DNA from: Microbacterium sp. | Lineage (GTDB): Bacteria; Actinomycetota; Actinomycetes; Actinomycetales; Microbacteriaceae | Length of the DNA: 54,604 bases | NCBI GenBank assembly: GCA_019510305.1 | Contig: JAEKKN010000035.1 | Location: 1 to 54,604 of the forward strand | Direction: 5' to 3' | Made by a program: the position numbers and the translations under genes | The notes under the pieces: model-generated | Seen by the model: only the letters and a program-made list of their open reading frames with translations | Databases searched by the model: none | Told to the model about the DNA's origin: nothing | Shown here: positions 1 through 8,727 of the stretch, in pieces | Layout of the letters: each line of letters begins with the position of its first letter | Numbering within the stretch: position 1 is the first letter of the stretch

Positions 1-909
1 AGCGTCATACCCGGCCGCAGTCCATACGTCGAGAATCTGAGAGACGGAGCGTGCATTGTCGCCGGTGCCGAAATCGAGGATCGTCTCCCGTTGAACTCCG
101 TCGCCTTCCAGACATGACGCCGATATCGGCACCGCCGAGGAAGCGTCGATCGGCACTCCGGTCCCGTCGACGACCGTCCCGATCGACGCCTCGAAGGAGT
201 CGGCGATGAGATCGCGCACGGCGGCATCCACGTCCTCCGACGACAGCGGTGTCGGCGTGATCGTCGGGGTCGGCTCCGATGAACTGCGAAGACCTGCGGG
301 GTTCGACATGCCGCACTCACGTCGGCTGTCATCGAACACAGGCAGAACGATCGGGGGTGCGCCACCAGCGCCCACACTCGACGAGTCGGTCGCATAGCGC
401 AGGACCCACTTTCCGTCTTCCTCCCTGAAGGCATACGTGCCGTTCGCGAAGGGCTTGTACCCGTCGTCTCCCCAGGAACGCCCCACGTGCGTAACGACGA
501 CCGGACCTTCACGGTGAAAGACGACTCCGTTTGACGCGAACAAGAACGAGCGCTCCACGGCGACGTAGCCGGTGTCGCACCCCTGATACACCAGCGGGGT
601 CACCGTCATGTCCGATGTGACCAGCAGCACGAAACCCGCCAGTGCAGTCGCGCACGACGCGGCGATGCCGCCGAGGATCGACATGGGCAGCATCCATCGC
701 GGTACGCCGACGCTCCAGATCCCGACCGTCAGGGCGAGCAGGGCGACAGCCATAGACGACGCGATCAACGACGTCCCGTCGGCAGAGCCGATGAGAACGG
801 ACGCCGCACCAGATGAGCCCTCTTCGACGCCCACCACGCTCACGAGCACAGCGGCGGCGACGACGAGCACTCCGCCAGCCCACCGGGCCACACTCCGACG
901 AGTATTCAT
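1..909 (-). CDS. Partial membrane protein of unknown function (3' end outside window)
   Basis: An open frame of 303 codons starts at ATG 907-909 and runs off the left edge, so the C-terminus is missing. The first ~95 residues hold three hydrophobic segments (about residues 9-28, 47-68 and 72-96). A probably extracytoplasmic region follows, with several cysteines and a Ser/Thr/Pro-rich linker (EPTPTITPTP, near residue 210). I recognise no family. It starts 17 nt after the stop of the lipoprotein gene on the same strand, so the two are probably co-transcribed. No clear ribosome binding site sits at normal spacing; a GGGAGAAGG lies about 21 nt upstream, so the true start could be an unusual codon further up. 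Frame confidence is good and function is unknown. Confidence 0.7.
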   Translation of the reverse strand, partial: MNTRRSVARWAGGVLVVAAAVLVSVVGVEEGSSGAASVLIGSADGTSLIASSMAVALLALTVGIWSVGVPRWMLPMSILGGIAASCATALAGFVLLVTSDMTVTPLVYQGCDTGYVAVERSFLFASNGVVFHREGPVVVTHVGRSWGDDGYKPFANGTYAFREEDGKWVLRYATDSSSVGAGGAPPIVLPVFDDSRRECGMSNPAGLRSSSEPTPTITPTPLSSEDVDAAVRDLIADSFEASIGTVVDGTGVPIDASSAVPISASCLEGDGVQRETILDFGTGDNARSVSQILDVWTAAGYDA

Positions 910-926
910 GTACCGTGCCGCGTCGA

Positions 927-1511
927 TCAGCCTTCTCCCGGCCGTCCCCACGATCCGCCGCCGGGAGGCGTCGGACACACTGCATCCACTGGCGTCGCCC
1001 CGACCTCCGCGCGGATCGCGGATCCCTCCGGCGTGGCGACGTAGGTGAACGCGATGCCCTCGAATGAATCGCCTCCGGGCGTCACCCCGGTCGTGACATT
1101 GTCGTACCCGCCCTCGTCTGTTAGGGGCGCGGGAAAGTTGGGGACCAGTCCAGGAGTCGGATGCTCCTTCATCCAGTTCAGCGCTTCCACCGTCGACATG
1201 CCCTCGACGCTCCAGTAGCCGGTCGCTGTCAGCGTCGGGGTGCAGACCCATCCTTGGAACGACATGGCGAACTCGTCGCTGGTGCTCTTCTCCGACCGCA
1301 CGGCGCCGGGCGGCACGGTAGTCGTCTCGAGCCACATGTCGGCGCGCTGCTGCGCCTCGAGCTCGGCGGCTGATGCCTCCGCCGTGGCGCTCGGCAGCGG
1401 CGACGGTTCGCTCGAAGCCGTCGACGTCGGCGCGGTCGACGACGCACAGCCGGTCAACAGTCCGATCAGCGCGGCAGCACCGATGACCAAGATCCCCCCA
1501 CGAGTTCTCAT
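927..1511 (-). CDS. Putative lipoprotein of unknown function
   Basis: This 194-residue protein has a lipoprotein signal peptide: MRTR, a hydrophobic stretch, then the lipobox LTGC with the lipidated Cys at about residue 22. A Ser/Thr/Ala/Pro-rich linker follows (about 23-48), typical of Gram-positive surface lipoproteins. The mature domain has two further cysteines (near WVCTP and DAVCP) that could form a disulfide. No known domain is recognised. A TAGGGT box 7 nt before the ATG suggests a leaderless transcript. The next gene on the strand is the partial membrane protein, which may be a functional partner (inference). Confidence 0.8.
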   Translation of the reverse strand: MRTRGGILVIGAAALIGLLTGCASSTAPTSTASSEPSPLPSATAEASAAELEAQQRADMWLETTTVPPGAVRSEKSTSDEFAMSFQGWVCTPTLTATGYWSVEGMSTVEALNWMKEHPTPGLVPNFPAPLTDEGGYDNVTTGVTPGGDSFEGIAFTYVATPEGSAIRAEVGATPVDAVCPTPPGGGSWGRPGEG

Positions 1512-1518
1512 GGCTCGG

Positions 1519-1524
1519 ACCCTA
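1519..1524 (-). promoter_or_regulatory. -10 box for leaderless lipoprotein transcript
   Basis: TAGGGT on the minus strand with exactly 7 nt before the ATG at 1511. There is no Shine-Dalgarno sequence. This is the spacing expected of a leaderless actinobacterial mRNA. Confidence 0.45.
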
Positions 1525-1534
1525 CACGATCCGA

Positions 1535-3889
1535 TCAGCCCCCGACATACTCCGCCAGGTGCTCCCCCGTCAGCGTCGACCTCGCCGCGACGAGTTCCGC
1601 CGGCGTTCCCTCGAAGACCACGCGGCCGCCATCGTGCCCCGCACCGGGACCGATGTCGATGAGCCAGTCCGCATGAGCCATGACGGCCTGATGGTGCTCG
1701 ATCACGATCACCGTCTTCCCGGATTCCACCAGTCGGTCCAGCAGGCCTAGGATGTTCTGCACATCGGCGAGGTGCAGACCGGTGGTGGGCTCGTCGAGGA
1801 CGTAGACGTCGCCCTTCTCCCCCATCTGAATCGCCAGCTTGATGCGCTGCCGCTCGCCTCCCGACAAGGTCGACAACGGCTGACCGAGCGACAGGTAGCC
1901 GAGCCCCACATCCTCGAGTCGGCCGAGGATCGCGGCGGCCGCGGGCAGCTTCGCCTCACCCTCCGAGAAGAACAACCTCGCTTCGGCCACCGGAAGATCG
2001 AGGACTTCGGTGATGTCCTTGCCCGCGAGCTTGTACTCCAGCACGCTCGCCTGGAACCGCTTGCCGCCGCAGTCCTCGCACGGCGTCTCGATCGTGTCCA
2101 TGAAGCCGAGTTCGGTGATGATCACCCCGGCGCCCTTGCAGGTGGGGCACGCGCCCTCCGAGTTCGCGCTGAAGAGCGCAGGCTTGACGCCGTTGGCCTT
2201 GGCGAAGGCCTTGCGGATCGGCTCGAGGAGCCCGGTGTAGGTCGCGGGGTTGCTGCGGCGCGATCCCTTGATGGCACCCTGGTCGATCGCGACGACGCCG
2301 TCGCGCTTCGACACCGAGCCGTGGATCAGCGAGCTCTTACCCGAGCCGGCGACGCCGGTCACGACGGTGAGAACGCCCTTCGGGATGTCGACGTCGACGT
2401 TCTGCAGGTTGTTGGCCGCGGCGCCACGGACTTCGATCGCGCCGTCGCCGGTGCGAACCGCACCCTTCAACGCCGCTCGGTCGTCGAGGTGCGTTCCCGT
2501 CTTCGTCCCGCTCGCCTTGAGTCCCTCGACCGTGCCCTCGAAGCAGATCTCGCCACCGGCGCTCCCGGCGCCCGGTCCCAGATCGACGACGTGATCGCCG
2601 ATCACGATGGTCTCGGGCTTGTGCTCGACGACCAGAACGGTGTTCCCCTTGTCTCGAAGACGCAGGAGCAGGGAGTTCATCCGCTGGATGTCGTGCGGAT
2701 GCAGCCCGATCGTCGGCTCGTCGAAGACGTAGGTCACATCAGTGAGCGACGAACCGAGATGGCGGAGCATCTTGATGCGCTGCGCCTCTCCTCCGGAGAG
2801 CGTGCCCGAGGGGCGTTCCAGTGACAGGTAGCCGAGCCCCAGCGTCACGAACGCGTCGAGATTGGCGCTCAACGCTTCGAGCAAGGGGCCGGCGCCGGTG
2901 AGCGTGAGCCCGCGAACCCAGTCGGCGAGATCCGTGACCTGCATGCGGCACGCGTCCGCGATGCTGATCCCGTCGATCTTCGACGATCGCGCGCCCTCTG
3001 TGAGCCGGGTGCCGTCGCACTCCGGGCATGTCGCGAAGGTCGCGACGCGCTCGACGAAGGCTCGGATGTGGGGCTGCAGCGCGTCGAGATCCTTCGAGAG
3101 CATCGACTTGGTGATCTTGGGGATCAGGCCCTCGTAGGTCATGTTGATACCGGAGATCTTGACCTTGGTGACGTCTCCGTAGAGGAAGAGATGCCGCTGC
3201 TTGTCGGAGAACGACGAGATCGGCTTGTCAGCAGGATAGAAGCCCGACTCCGAGAAGCCCTTCACCATCCAGCCGTCGGCCGTGTACCCCGGCACCATGA
3301 CCGCGCCCTCGTTCAGCGATTTCGACTCGTCGACGATCTGAGCCAGGTCGAGGTCGGAGACCGCTCCCCTGCCCTCGCACCTCGGGCACATGCCGCCGAG
3401 GTAGATCGCGTCCTTGACGATCTTCTTCTCGCCGCCGGGACCGGTCATCACGCCGCTCGCCTTCTGCGTCGGGATGTTGAACGAGAACGCGGTGGGGCCC
3501 CCGATGTACGGCTGCCCGAGCTTTGAGAAGAGGATGCGCAACATGGCGTTCGCGTCGGTCACAGTGCCGACCGTCGAACGCGGATTCGCTCCGAGCCGCT
3601 CCTGATCGACGATGATCGCCGTCGTGAGCCCCTCGAGCACGTCGACGTCGGGGCGCGGCACCGATGGCATGAAACCCTGCACGAACGCGCTGTACGTCTC
3701 GTCGATCATCCGCCGCGACTCGGCGGCGATCGTGTCGAAGACGAGCGAGCTCTTGCCCGACCCCGACACTCCCGTGAACACCGTCAGGCGTCGCTTGGGG
3801 ATGTCGACGCTGACCTCTTTGAGATTGTTCTCCCTCGCGCCCTGGACCCGGATGATGTCATGGGCGTCTGCGGGGTGTTCGACGGTCAT
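1535..3889 (-). CDS. Class II UvrA-like ABC ATPase (UvrA2/DrrC type)
   Basis: An excinuclease UvrA paralogue of 784 residues, shorter than canonical UvrA (~950), mainly because the region after the first Walker A that carries the UvrB-binding domain is short. The first Walker A, GVSGSGKS, is at 40-47 and the second, GVAGSGKS, lies in the C-terminal half. Two ABC signatures ([16 protein letters not shown]), two Walker B/DEPT motifs ([24 protein letters not shown]) and CxxC zinc modules (CPRC, CPEC, CPTC, CEDC) are present. Such proteins are linked to DNA damage or DNA-binding-drug tolerance rather than core repair (family knowledge). I chose ATG 3889 over ATG 3895 because AGAGG lies 6 nt before it. 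A longer open frame upstream is only the shadow of the VOC gene. It is last in an AraC-VOC-UvrA2 operon. Confidence 0.9.
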   Translation of the reverse strand: MTVEHPADAHDIIRVQGARENNLKEVSVDIPKRRLTVFTGVSGSGKSSLVFDTIAAESRRMIDETYSAFVQGFMPSVPRPDVDVLEGLTTAIIVDQERLGANPRSTVGTVTDANAMLRILFSKLGQPYIGGPTAFSFNIPTQKASGVMTGPGGEKKIVKDAIYLGGMCPRCEGRGAVSDLDLAQIVDESKSLNEGAVMVPGYTADGWMVKGFSESGFYPADKPISSFSDKQRHLFLYGDVTKVKISGINMTYEGLIPKITKSMLSKDLDALQPHIRAFVERVATFATCPECDGTRLTEGARSSKIDGISIADACRMQVTDLADWVRGLTLTGAGPLLEALSANLDAFVTLGLGYLSLERPSGTLSGGEAQRIKMLRHLGSSLTDVTYVFDEPTIGLHPHDIQRMNSLLLRLRDKGNTVLVVEHKPETIVIGDHVVDLGPGAGSAGGEICFEGTVEGLKASGTKTGTHLDDRAALKGAVRTGDGAIEVRGAAANNLQNVDVDIPKGVLTVVTGVAGSGKSSLIHGSVSKRDGVVAIDQGAIKGSRRSNPATYTGLLEPIRKAFAKANGVKPALFSANSEGACPTCKGAGVIITELGFMDTIETPCEDCGGKRFQASVLEYKLAGKDITEVLDLPVAEARLFFSEGEAKLPAAAAILGRLEDVGLGYLSLGQPLSTLSGGERQRIKLAIQMGEKGDVYVLDEPTTGLHLADVQNILGLLDRLVESGKTVIVIEHHQAVMAHADWLIDIGPGAGHDGGRVVFEGTPAELVAARSTLTGEHLAEYVGG

Positions 3890-3911
3890 CGTCATCCTCT
3901 TCTTGGTTGTG

Positions 3912-4322
3912 TCAGGCGCTCTGCTGCAGACGCACCATATTGCCAGCCGGATCGCGGAACGCGCAGTCACGCACGCCGTAGGGCTGATCGATCGGCTCCT
4001 GCACGATGTCGGCGCCCCGGGATTCGATCGCCGCGAAGGCCGCGTCCACGTCGTCGGTCGCGAGGACGATGCCGCCGAAGCTGCCCTTCGCCATGAGACC
4101 GAGCACGGTGGCGCGCTCCTCGTCGTTGATGCCCGGGTCGACGGCGGGCGGCGTGAGGACGATCGCGGTGTCGGGCTGCCCCTGTGGGCCCACGGTGATC
4201 CAGCGCATCCGGTCGTAGCCGACGTCCTTGCGGACCTCGAACCCGAGCACGTCGCGGTAGAAGGCGACGGATGCGTCGGCATCCGTGTGCGGGAGGAAAC
4301 TGGCGTTGATGGTGATGTTCAT
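3912..4322 (-). CDS. VOC (glyoxalase/bleomycin-resistance) family protein
   Basis: A 136-residue single-chain VOC protein. It has the expected pattern of an N-terminal beta-alpha-beta unit ([20 protein letters not shown]) and a second module with [19 protein letters not shown] and [11 protein letters not shown] near the C-terminus. Family members bind small molecules or act as dioxygenases, glyoxalases or drug-sequestering proteins; substrate is not predictable here. It sits 5 nt after the AraC stop and 22 nt before the UvrA2 gene, so the three are co-transcribed. A TAGCCT sequence formed by the end of the AraC gene lies 7 nt before this ATG and could be a secondary internal promoter. Confidence 0.85.
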   Translation of the reverse strand: MNITINASFLPHTDADASVAFYRDVLGFEVRKDVGYDRMRWITVGPQGQPDTAIVLTPPAVDPGINDEERATVLGLMAKGSFGGIVLATDDVDAAFAAIESRGADIVQEPIDQPYGVRDCAFRDPAGNMVRLQQSA

Positions 4323-4327
4323 GATGA

Positions 4328-4768
4328 TCAGGCTAGGTGCGCGTCGGTGCGCGGCGCTTCTTGATTCCTGATCGGTCTGATGACCTGCTTCGCCAGGAAC
4401 GTCGGGATGCCGTCGACGTCAGCGGCTCGCGCGCGGTAGACGCTCGGTGAGACGCCGACCAGCTCGCTGAACCGCGTGCTGAAGGTGCCCAGCGAGGAGA
4501 ACCCCACCTCGAAGCACACGTCGGTGACGCTGATGTCACCTCTGCGCAGCAGCGCCATCGCGCGCTCGATGCGGCGGGTCATCAGGTACGAGTACGGAGA
4601 CTCGCCATAGGCGTCTCGGAACGTGCGGCTGAGATGCCCCGCCGACATGTGCACTCCCCGCGCGAGCGCCTCGACATCGAGCGGCTTCGCATAGTCGCGG
4701 TCGATGCGGTCGCGCACCTTGCGCATCAGCACCAGCTCACGCAGCCGCGCATCATCGACAGGAGTCAC
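4328..4768 (-). CDS. AraC-type transcriptional regulator (DNA-binding domain only)
   Basis: A 146-residue protein made almost entirely of the double helix-turn-helix AraC DNA-binding domain (about 20-115), with VEALARGVHMSAGHLSRTFR as first HTH and ISVTDVCFEVGFSSLGTFS as second, followed by the conserved VSPSVYR. There is no N-terminal effector domain, so any signal must come through the short tails or a partner. It is the first gene of the AraC-VOC-UvrA2 operon and is divergent from the HdeD-like gene. Local control of the operon is an inference from position. The start is GTG at 4768. Confidence 0.85.
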   Translation of the reverse strand: MTPVDDARLRELVLMRKVRDRIDRDYAKPLDVEALARGVHMSAGHLSRTFRDAYGESPYSYLMTRRIERAMALLRRGDISVTDVCFEVGFSSLGTFSTRFSELVGVSPSVYRARAADVDGIPTFLAKQVIRPIRNQEAPRTDAHLA

Positions 4769-4906
4769 ACGTCGATCCTGCCATGTCGCCGCATGTACTC
4801 ATATATCGCTCTGCGACACCCCGCCGCAGGTCTCCCCCGCTTCGTCGCAGCCGAGGGCTACGCTGGGGCACATCCCTCACAGGATCTTCCCAGAAAGGGT
4901 CTACAC

Positions 4907-5494
4907 ATGTCCGAATCCCTCGCCGCCGACGCCAAGGCCGCCTTCAAAGCGGTCCGCGTCTCGCTCGCCGTCTCGGGCGCGTTGTCGCTCATCGCCGGCA
5001 TCGTCCTGCTGGTCTGGCCGGTCAAATCGATCGTCTTCGTCACCGGCATCTTCGCCGCTTATCTGATCGTCGCGGGTCTCGTCTACATCGGGCTCGGCAT
5101 CTTCTCGAGCTCCAAGGGCGGATGGGCCCGTGCCGGGCACATCGCCCTCGGCGTGCTCTACATCGTGGCCGGCGTGATCGCCTTCTCGAACCTCAAGGAG
5201 GCAGCGGTCACCTTCGCCCTGATCACGGTCGTGTTCATCGGCATCAGCTGGCTGTTCGACGGCATCGTCTCACTGACGCTGCTCGGGAACGACGGATCGC
5301 GCACGTGGACGCTGCTCTACGCGATCCTCAGCATCATCGCGGGTGTCTTCGTGCTCTTCAACGTGCTCGCCGCAGGCATCTGGCTGTGGATCTTCTTCGG
5401 CGCCTCCCTGGTCGCGCTCGGCATCGTGCAGATCATCCGCGCGATCACGCTCGGGCGTGACGCGAAGGCTGTGAAAGACGCCGTCACCGGCTGA
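4907..5494 (+). CDS. HdeD/DUF308 family membrane protein
   Basis: A 195-residue integral membrane protein with six hydrophobic segments arranged as three pairs, the layout of the HdeD/DUF308 family. Examples are LSLIAGIVLLVWPVKSIVFV and LYAILSIIAGVFVLFNVLAA. In enterobacteria HdeD is linked to acid resistance; a role in actinobacteria is not established. The start ATG 4907 has AGAAAGGG 7 nt upstream; an open frame extending further 5' has non-coding composition. It is followed by a strong terminator and faces the SDR gene. Confidence 0.85.
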   Translation: MSESLAADAKAAFKAVRVSLAVSGALSLIAGIVLLVWPVKSIVFVTGIFAAYLIVAGLVYIGLGIFSSSKGGWARAGHIALGVLYIVAGVIAFSNLKEAAVTFALITVVFIGISWLFDGIVSLTLLGNDGSRTWTLLYAILSIIAGVFVLFNVLAAGIWLWIFFGASLVALGIVQIIRAITLGRDAKAVKDAVTG

Positions 5495-5512
5495 CACTTC
5501 GCCGTCGACGCA

Positions 5513-5548
5513 GATCGGCCCCGAACTGTTCGCAGTTCGGGGCCGATC
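5513..5548. terminator. Bidirectional hairpin terminator
   Basis: A perfect 16-bp inverted repeat (gatcggccccgaactg / cagttcggggccgatc) with a TTCG tetraloop and CTCTTTT after it on the + strand. It lies between the convergent HdeD-like and SDR genes and serves the + gene best. Confidence 0.85.
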
Positions 5549-5563
5549 GTCTCTTTTAGCGGA

Positions 5564-6328
5564 TCATTCCGCGACGAAGCCGCTGACGTCGCCGACGAGA
5601 CGGGTGTTGTCGACGGGAACCGGGTCGATCGCCGCCTTCGCGACCTCGGCCGCGAACTCCGACACGTTGTAGAGCTTGCCGGCCGACTCACGTCGCTCGG
5701 AGATGGCGCCGGGGTTGGCGCGCTCGAGAAGGGTCGCCGTGATCGTGCCCTCGATCATGTCGCCCGAGACGACGGTGAAACCGATGCCCTTCTCGGTGAG
5801 ACCGGGGATGAGCTCGCGCAAGGCGTCTTCCCCGGCACGCTTCGAGAGCGCGACGGGGAGGTACTCGGGCATCGTCGGGGTCGTGCGGATGAAGTGCGCC
5901 TGGTGGCTCGTCACGAACACGACGCGCGCCCCCTCACCGAGAAGCGGCGTGGCCGCGTTCAGCACGTTCAACTGGGCGTCGCGGTTGAGGGTGAGGGCGT
6001 AGTCCTCGGCCATACCGGACTCCATGCCGCCGGAGGCGTTGAGCACGAGCACATCGAGCCGGCCGAACTCGTTCTTCACGGCGTCGAACATCTCCGCCAC
6101 GGATGCCGGGTCGGTGAGGTCGGCGCCCACCACGAGCACACGGCGGCCGAGCTCGCGCAGCTCGTTCGCGAGCTTCTCGGCGCGCGGAGCCTTGTTGCGG
6201 AAGTTGATGACGACGTCGGCTCCGGCCTCGGCGAAGTAGCGCACGGTGTCGGCGCCGATGCCGCGCGACGAGCCGGTGACAAGAGCGACCTTGCCGTCGA
6301 GGGAACCTGCGGGAAGAACGTCGGACAC
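5564..6328 (-). CDS. SDR-family oxidoreductase with atypical active site
   Basis: A 254-residue Rossmann-fold short-chain dehydrogenase. The cofactor motif TGSSRGIG lies near residues 17-24, and NASGG takes the place of the usual NNAG. The catalytic segment reads SHQAHFI...MPEYLPVALSKRAGEDAL: the Lys is present in the usual SK context, but the residue four before it, normally the catalytic Tyr of YxxxK, is Val, and the only nearby Tyr is seven before the Lys. Activity is therefore uncertain. The start GTG 6328 was chosen because AAGGAG lies 5 nt upstream. Substrate unknown. Confidence 0.85.
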   Translation of the reverse strand: MSDVLPAGSLDGKVALVTGSSRGIGADTVRYFAEAGADVVINFRNKAPRAEKLANELRELGRRVLVVGADLTDPASVAEMFDAVKNEFGRLDVLVLNASGGMESGMAEDYALTLNRDAQLNVLNAATPLLGEGARVVFVTSHQAHFIRTTPTMPEYLPVALSKRAGEDALRELIPGLTEKGIGFTVVSGDMIEGTITATLLERANPGAISERRESAGKLYNVSEFAAEVAKAAIDPVPVDNTRLVGDVSGFVAE

Positions 6329-6424
6329 GGTGACTCCTTGAGATGCGCTGATCGCCGCGAGAACGCGACCCACTCACATTACCAACGGCCGCCCGGGGCA
6401 CCCTCGGCGGCGCTCAGCACCGTG

Positions 6425-6430
6425 ATAGGT
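6425..6430 (+). promoter_or_regulatory. Putative -10 box of the nfeD-SPFH-GDPD operon
   Basis: TAGGTT lies 19 nt upstream of the NfeD start codon, which itself has a strong AAAGGAGG ribosome binding site. No convincing -35 element was assigned. Confidence 0.3.
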
Positions 6431-6449
6431 TGACCGCAAAGGAGGCCGC

Positions 6450-6923
6450 ATGAACGATGTCACGACTTTCGTAGAGTTCATCGACCAGTGGGCATGGATC
6501 GGGTGGCTGGTGCTGATCGCCGTCTTCCTCGTGATCGAGATGCTGTCGTTGGACTTCACCTTCCTGATGCTGAGCTTCGGAGCGGCAGTCGGCCTCATCA
6601 CCGATCTGATCGGCATCCCCGTCTGGGCTCAGGTGATCATCGCCGCGGCCGCGGCGGCCCTCTTCATCCTGTTCATCCGGCCGCCCCTGTTGAAGAGGCT
6701 GCATCGCGGTGAGGACCCCACGAAGTCGAACGTCGATGCGCTCATCGACCTGCGCGGCCTCGCACTGCAGGAGATCACGCAGGTCTCCGGCCAGGTCAAG
6801 CTCAGCAACGGCGACACCTGGACTGCCCGCACAGCGTCTCCCGTCGCCATCCCCACTGGAGCCACGATCGCCATCACGGCGATCAACGGCGCCACCGCCA
6901 TCGTCCGTCCCGTCAACGACTAG
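6450..6923 (+). CDS. NfeD-family membrane protein
   Basis: A 157-residue protein with two or three N-terminal membrane segments (about 15-35, 38-55, 58-75) and a C-terminal soluble OB-fold-type NfeD domain (DLRGLALQEITQVSGQVKLS onward). NfeD proteins pair with stomatin/flotillin proteins in membrane microdomains. That partnership fits here: the SPFH gene starts 8 nt downstream. A strong ribosome binding site, AAAGGAGG, precedes ATG 6450. Confidence 0.88.
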   Translation: MNDVTTFVEFIDQWAWIGWLVLIAVFLVIEMLSLDFTFLMLSFGAAVGLITDLIGIPVWAQVIIAAAAAALFILFIRPPLLKRLHRGEDPTKSNVDALIDLRGLALQEITQVSGQVKLSNGDTWTARTASPVAIPTGATIAITAINGATAIVRPVND

Positions 6924-6931
6924 GAGAACCA

Positions 6932-7849
6932 GTGGACGACTCCAACTTCATCCCCACCGCGATCGGGTGGATCCTCGCGATCGCCGTCATCATCTTCGTG
7001 GTGGTGACGCTCGCACGCTCGATCCGCATCATCCCCCAGGCGACCGCCGGCGTGGTGGAGCGGCTCGGCCGCTACCACAAGACGCTCATGCCGGGTCTGA
7101 ACATCCTGGTGCCGTTCATCGACCGTCTGCGTCCGCTGATCGACATGCGCGAGCAGGTCGTGTCCTTCCCGCCGCAGCCCGTGATCACCGAAGACAACCT
7201 GGTCGTCTCGATCGACACGGTCGTGTACTTCCAGGTGACGGATGCTCGCGCGGCGACCTACGAGATCGCCAACTACCTCGGCGCTGTCGAGCAGCTCACG
7301 ACCACGACGCTCCGCAACGTGGTCGGCGGTCTGAACCTCGAAGAGGCGCTGACCAGCCGCGACAACATCAACGGCCAGCTGCGCGTCGTCCTCGACGAGG
7401 CCACGGGCAAGTGGGGCATCCGCGTCGGACGTGTCGAGCTCAAGGCGATCGATCCGCCCGTCTCCATCCAGGATTCGATGGAGAAGCAGATGCGCGCCGA
7501 GCGAGACCGCCGTGCCGCGATCCTGACGGCCGAGGGCTCCAAGCAGTCGCAGATCCTCGAAGCCGAGGGCCAGCGCCAAGCCGCCATCCTCCAGGCCGAG
7601 GGCGACAAGCAGGCCGCCGTGCTGCGCGCGCAGGGTGAAGCCGAAGCCATCCAGAACGTCTTCACCGCCATCCACCAGGGGCAGCCGGACGACAAGCTCC
7701 TCGCCTACCAGTACCTGCAGATGCTGCCGAAGATCAGCGAGAGCTCCTCGAGCAAGCTGTGGATCATCCCGAGCGAGCTCACCGAGGCGCTCAAGGGCAT
7801 CGGCAGCGCGTTCACACCGAAGCCGCCGACGGGCACGCCGGGCGCGTGA
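6932..7849 (+). CDS. SPFH/band-7 (stomatin-like) protein
   Basis: A 305-residue stomatin-type protein: one N-terminal membrane anchor (about 8-28), then an SPFH domain (RIIPQATAGVVERLGRYHKT through LKAIDPPVSIQDSMEKQMRA), then an Ala/Glu/Gln-rich coiled coil (about 190-235, AILQAEGDKQAAVLRAQGEA). These form oligomers on the inner membrane face and are associated with membrane quality control. It starts at GTG 6932 with AGGAG upstream. Its TGA overlaps the GTG of the GDPD gene. Confidence 0.92.
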   Translation: MDDSNFIPTAIGWILAIAVIIFVVVTLARSIRIIPQATAGVVERLGRYHKTLMPGLNILVPFIDRLRPLIDMREQVVSFPPQPVITEDNLVVSIDTVVYFQVTDARAATYEIANYLGAVEQLTTTTLRNVVGGLNLEEALTSRDNINGQLRVVLDEATGKWGIRVGRVELKAIDPPVSIQDSMEKQMRAERDRRAAILTAEGSKQSQILEAEGQRQAAILQAEGDKQAAVLRAQGEAEAIQNVFTAIHQGQPDDKLLAYQYLQMLPKISESSSSKLWIIPSELTEALKGIGSAFTPKPPTGTPGA

Positions 7850-8622
7850 CGCACCCGTACTTCGCGAAGACACGCCACCCTCGAGTCCTCGCCCACCGCG
7901 GTCTTCTCACCGCGGCAGGCGAGGACTCCGGTGTGTGGGAGAACAGCGCGGCCGCTTTCGCCGCGGCTCATGCCGTGGGAGTCGAGTACATCGAGACCGA
8001 CTGCCATGTGTCCGCCGACGGCGACGTCGTGCTCTTCCACGACCCCGACCTCACCCGTCTGAACGGCGACACGCGCGCCGTCGCCGAGATCGGCACGCGC
8101 GAGCTGCGCGCCATCTTCGCAGACCACGGCGGACTGCTCACGGTCCGCGAGGCCCTCGATTCCTTTCCCGGGGTCCGCTTCAACATCGATGTCAAGACGG
8201 ATGCCGCTGCGGAGCCGCTCGGCGCGCTCGTCGCGCCGCACGCTCATCGAGTGCTCGTCACGAGCTTCTCGGATGCGCGACGGCAGGTGGCGATCGCTGC
8301 GGCCCTTCGCGGCGGCGCCGCCATCCGCCCTGCGACATCCGGTGGCAGCCGCACCATCGCCGCAATGGTGGCTCTCTCCGCTCTGCACCTCTCCCCCGGC
8401 CGCGTTCTCCGCAGCCTCGACGCACTCCAGATCCCCGAACGGCAGCGGGGCATCCGAGTGCTCACCCCCGCCCTGATTCGCGCCGCTCACCGACACGATG
8501 TCGAGGTCCATGTGTGGACCGTGAACGAGGCGTCCGAGATGACACGTCTGATCGAGGCCGGTGTCGACGGCATCGTCTCCGACCGTGCAGACCTCGCCCT
8601 CGAGACGCTCGCCGCTCCTTAG
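7846..8622 (+). CDS. Glycerophosphodiester phosphodiesterase family protein
   Basis: A 258-residue TIM-barrel GDPD enzyme expected to hydrolyse glycerophosphodiesters to glycerol-3-phosphate and an alcohol. The signature elements are visible: AHRGLLT (catalytic His-Arg), ENSAAAF, EYIETDCHVSADGDVVLFHD (metal-binding Glu, Asp and second catalytic His) and VHVWTVNEASEM with GVDGIVSDR near the end. There is no signal peptide, so it is probably cytoplasmic. The start is GTG 7846 overlapping the previous stop (GTGA), which implies translational coupling with the SPFH gene. Confidence 0.88.
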   Translation: MTHPYFAKTRHPRVLAHRGLLTAAGEDSGVWENSAAAFAAAHAVGVEYIETDCHVSADGDVVLFHDPDLTRLNGDTRAVAEIGTRELRAIFADHGGLLTVREALDSFPGVRFNIDVKTDAAAEPLGALVAPHAHRVLVTSFSDARRQVAIAAALRGGAAIRPATSGGSRTIAAMVALSALHLSPGRVLRSLDALQIPERQRGIRVLTPALIRAAHRHDVEVHVWTVNEASEMTRLIEAGVDGIVSDRADLALETLAAP

Positions 8623-8727
8623 GTCGTCGCGCTGGGATTCACCTGTGAATCCGCGCGAGAACACGTCTTCTCGGATGAGAAGCACAGGCTCGAGCGTTAT
8701 ACCTGACAGCGACGAGAGGACCACACA

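Noticed and set aside
3896..4282. N-terminal extension of the UvrA2 frame
   Set aside because: This part overlaps the VOC gene in another frame, is Ser/Arg/Thr-rich noise, and a good ribosome binding site lies just before ATG 3889.
8637..8662. Hairpin GGATTCA-CCTG-TGAATCC after the GDPD gene as a terminator
   Set aside because: Only 7 bp with no T-tract; it could be part of the rbpA control region but the evidence is too thin to call.
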